Assembly (NCBI RefSeq): GCF_000685315.1
Contig: NZ_ARYM01000018.1
Coordinates: 1 to 64,000, forward strand
DNA: 64,000 nucleotides
DNA from: Hyphomonas polymorpha PS728
GTDB taxonomy: Bacteria; Pseudomonadota; Alphaproteobacteria; Caulobacterales; Hyphomonadaceae
Direction of reading: 5' to 3'
Shown here: one piece after another, positions 62,634 through 64,000 of the stretch
Layout of the letters: every line of letters begins with the position of its first letter
Numbering within the stretch: the stretch's first letter is position 1
Notes under the pieces: generated by a model
The model's database searches: none
The model's input: only the letters and a program-made list of their open reading frames with translations
Told to the model about the DNA's origin: nothing
Translations under genes and position numbers: made by a program

Positions 62634-64000
62634 AGTTCACTCCTGTTCTGGGAGAGGGGTCTGGGCGGCGCGGTGGCAGGCCGGAGATCCTCAAAGCGCG
62701 GATCGACCTCGAGAAGCGGCGCCACGCGCTCAATGATACGCCCAGCAACCGGCGCAGCGTTCACAGCGGCGGTCATGGTTCCGTCCTCGATGGCCTTGGG
62801 CTCATCCAGCGTCACAATCAGGGCATATTGGGGGCTGTCTGCAGGAAATACCGCAGCAAAGCTCGCAACATTGCGGTCCTTGGCATAGCCGCCGGGGATC
62901 GGCTTCTCCGCCGTACCCGTCTTTCCCGCCACGCGGTATCCGGGCACCTCGGCGCGGCGCGCTGTCCCATTCACCACGCTCTGGCGCATCATCTCGGTCA
63001 CCAGATGCGCCGTCTGCTGGGAGAAAAGGCGCACAGGCTCAGCCTTCGGTGCGGCCTCATCCTCCACCAGCACCGGCGCCGCCATCACCCCGTCATTCCC
63101 GAAGGCAGAAAACGCCACCAGAAACGCCATCGGCGTCACCGAGATGCCATGGCCATAGGAAACCGTCGCCGCCGTCACCTCATCCATGCGCGCGGGCACA
63201 AGCGGCGCGGCCGAGCCGGGCAGGCCGACGGGCGCGCGGCGGGTGAGGCCGGCCAGATCCAGAAACTGCTGCTGGCGCTGGGCCCCCAGCGCGTAATTCA
63301 CCTGCACCGTGCCGATGTTGGAGCTTTCCGACAGGATTTTCCAAACGTCCGCCTCACGGGCAAACCAGTGCGTATCGGAGATGCGGCGTCCCTGGATCAG
63401 CAGGGGCTGGCCCACCGGGAACCGGTCTTCCGGCTTGATCGCGCCCACGTCCAGCGCGGCAGCAATCGTCAACGGCTTGAAGATCGAGCCGAGCTCATAC
63501 ACCGCGCTGATCGCCCGGTTGGTGCGGGAAGGGTCGTCCGCAGGCGTATCGCTCGCGCGGTTGGGATCAAATGGCGGCCAGCTTGCCATGCCGCGAATGG
63601 CGCCGGTGCGCGTATCCATCAGGATCGCGGCGCCGCCCTTCATGTCATAATCCATCGCAGCCGTGGCGAGCTCTGCCTCCAGCGCCGCCTGGGCGCCGAT
63701 ATCCAACGTCAGCCGGACAGGCGCCACCCCACCCTGAAGTGCGGCCTCCTGCGCCAGCTCGACCCCGGCGATCCCCTTCCCATCGACATTGGTATAGCCG
63801 AGCACCTGCCCGGCCAGCACGCCGCGCGGATAGGCCCGGCGGGCCTCTTCACGGAAATCAAGGCCCTCAAGGCCAAGCGCCGCCACCTGCTCGCGCTGGC
63901 GGGGCGTCAGCCCGCGCTTCACCCAGACGAATTTGCGTTTGGGATCAGACAGGCGAGCAGCAAGGTCGGCCTCGTTCAGGTCCGGCAGCACACGGACAAG
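62630..64000 (-). CDS. ftsI: Septal transpeptidase FtsI (PBP3), N-terminus cut by window
   Basis: The class B penicillin-binding protein that cross-links septal peptidoglycan with FtsW. Only the C-terminal ~456 residues are present; the frame stays open past the window end, and the membrane anchor and first part of the dimerisation domain lie outside. Transpeptidase motifs are all visible: SIFK (SxxK) in ELGSIFKPLT, SSN in SESSNIGTVQ, and KTGTAEKP. A GTG at 63991 is internal, not the true start. It overlaps murE by four bases. Confidence 0.94.
   Translation of the reverse strand, partial: LVRVLPDLNEADLAARLSDPKRKFVWVKRGLTPRQREQVAALGLEGLDFREEARRAYPRGVLAGQVLGYTNVDGKGIAGVELAQEAALQGGVAPVRLTLDIGAQAALEAELATAAMDYDMKGGAAILMDTRTGAIRGMASWPPFDPNRASDTPADDPSRTNRAISAVYELGSIFKPLTIAAALDVGAIKPEDRFPVGQPLLIQGRRISDTHWFAREADVWKILSESSNIGTVQVNYALGAQRQQQFLDLAGLTRRAPVGLPGSAAPLVPARMDEVTAATVSYGHGISVTPMAFLVAFSAFGNDGVMAAPVLVEDEAAPKAEPVRLFSQQTAHLVTEMMRQSVVNGTARRAEVPGYRVAGKTGTAEKPIPGGYAKDRNVASFAAVFPADSPQYALIVTLDEPKAIEDGTMTAAVNAAPVAGRIIERVAPLLEVDPRFEDLRPATAPPRPLSQNRSEL

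Overview
The window looks like chromosomal DNA of a GC-rich alphaproteobacterium, most likely a Hyphomonadaceae/Caulobacterales-type dimorphic bacterium. This is inferred from gene content: a Tad/Cpa pilus locus, an Oar-like TonB receptor, an alphaproteobacterial dcw cluster, and candidate CtrA, PhoB and PhaR-type sites. No rRNA, tRNA, insertion sequence or CRISPR array was found. The only compositionally foreign part is the left edge (about 1-1130), an AT-richer gene open to the window boundary, followed by two GC-rich repeats facing each other.

Layout. 1.4-9.8 kb: a minus-strand FMO / M23 peptidase / DUF6498 operon, two coupled PaaI-type thioesterases, small lipoproteins and bifunctional PutA. 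10-21.7 kb: a GT4 glycosyltransferase, an orphan PstS with a candidate Pho box, ornithine decarboxylase behind a structured leader, MurI, a phasin-like protein, an orphan AceE-like enzyme, a 7TM-GGDEF protein, and AguB/AguA. ODC and AguAB are two independent routes to putrescine. 21.8-40.3 kb: an Oar-like TonB receptor with a second, stronger Pho box, a GT39 membrane transferase, an atypical MsrA, PBP1C with bacterial alpha-2-macroglobulin, a GLGYSA-type SDR, TPR proteins, leucyl aminopeptidase and an ALDH7 dehydrogenase.

40.4-51.5 kb: a Tad pilus locus. Minus strand: flp, cpaA, cpaB, cpaC, cpaD, cpaE, cpaF, tadB, tadC. Plus strand: a secretin-N-domain protein and two TadE-like pseudopilins. 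A TadD-like TPR lipoprotein lies nearby at 37.9 kb; no TadG is present. A strong hairpin with a T-rich tail separates the pilin gene from the assembly genes, which would give much pilin and little machinery.

53.1-64 kb: a tightly overlapping dcw cluster, ftsI (cut by the window end), murE, murF, mraY, murD, ftsW, murG, an unassigned four-helix membrane protein, and murC. With murI, pbpC and the M23 peptidase, much of the window concerns the cell envelope.

The best leads are the ODC leader whose two CTAAC copies can mask the ribosome binding site, the palindromic segment in frame inside murI, the MsrA with Cys-Leu-Ala-Cys in place of Cys-Phe-Trp, the membrane protein between murG and murC, and the paired candidate PhoB sites. 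All functional calls come from reading the sequence; no database search was run.
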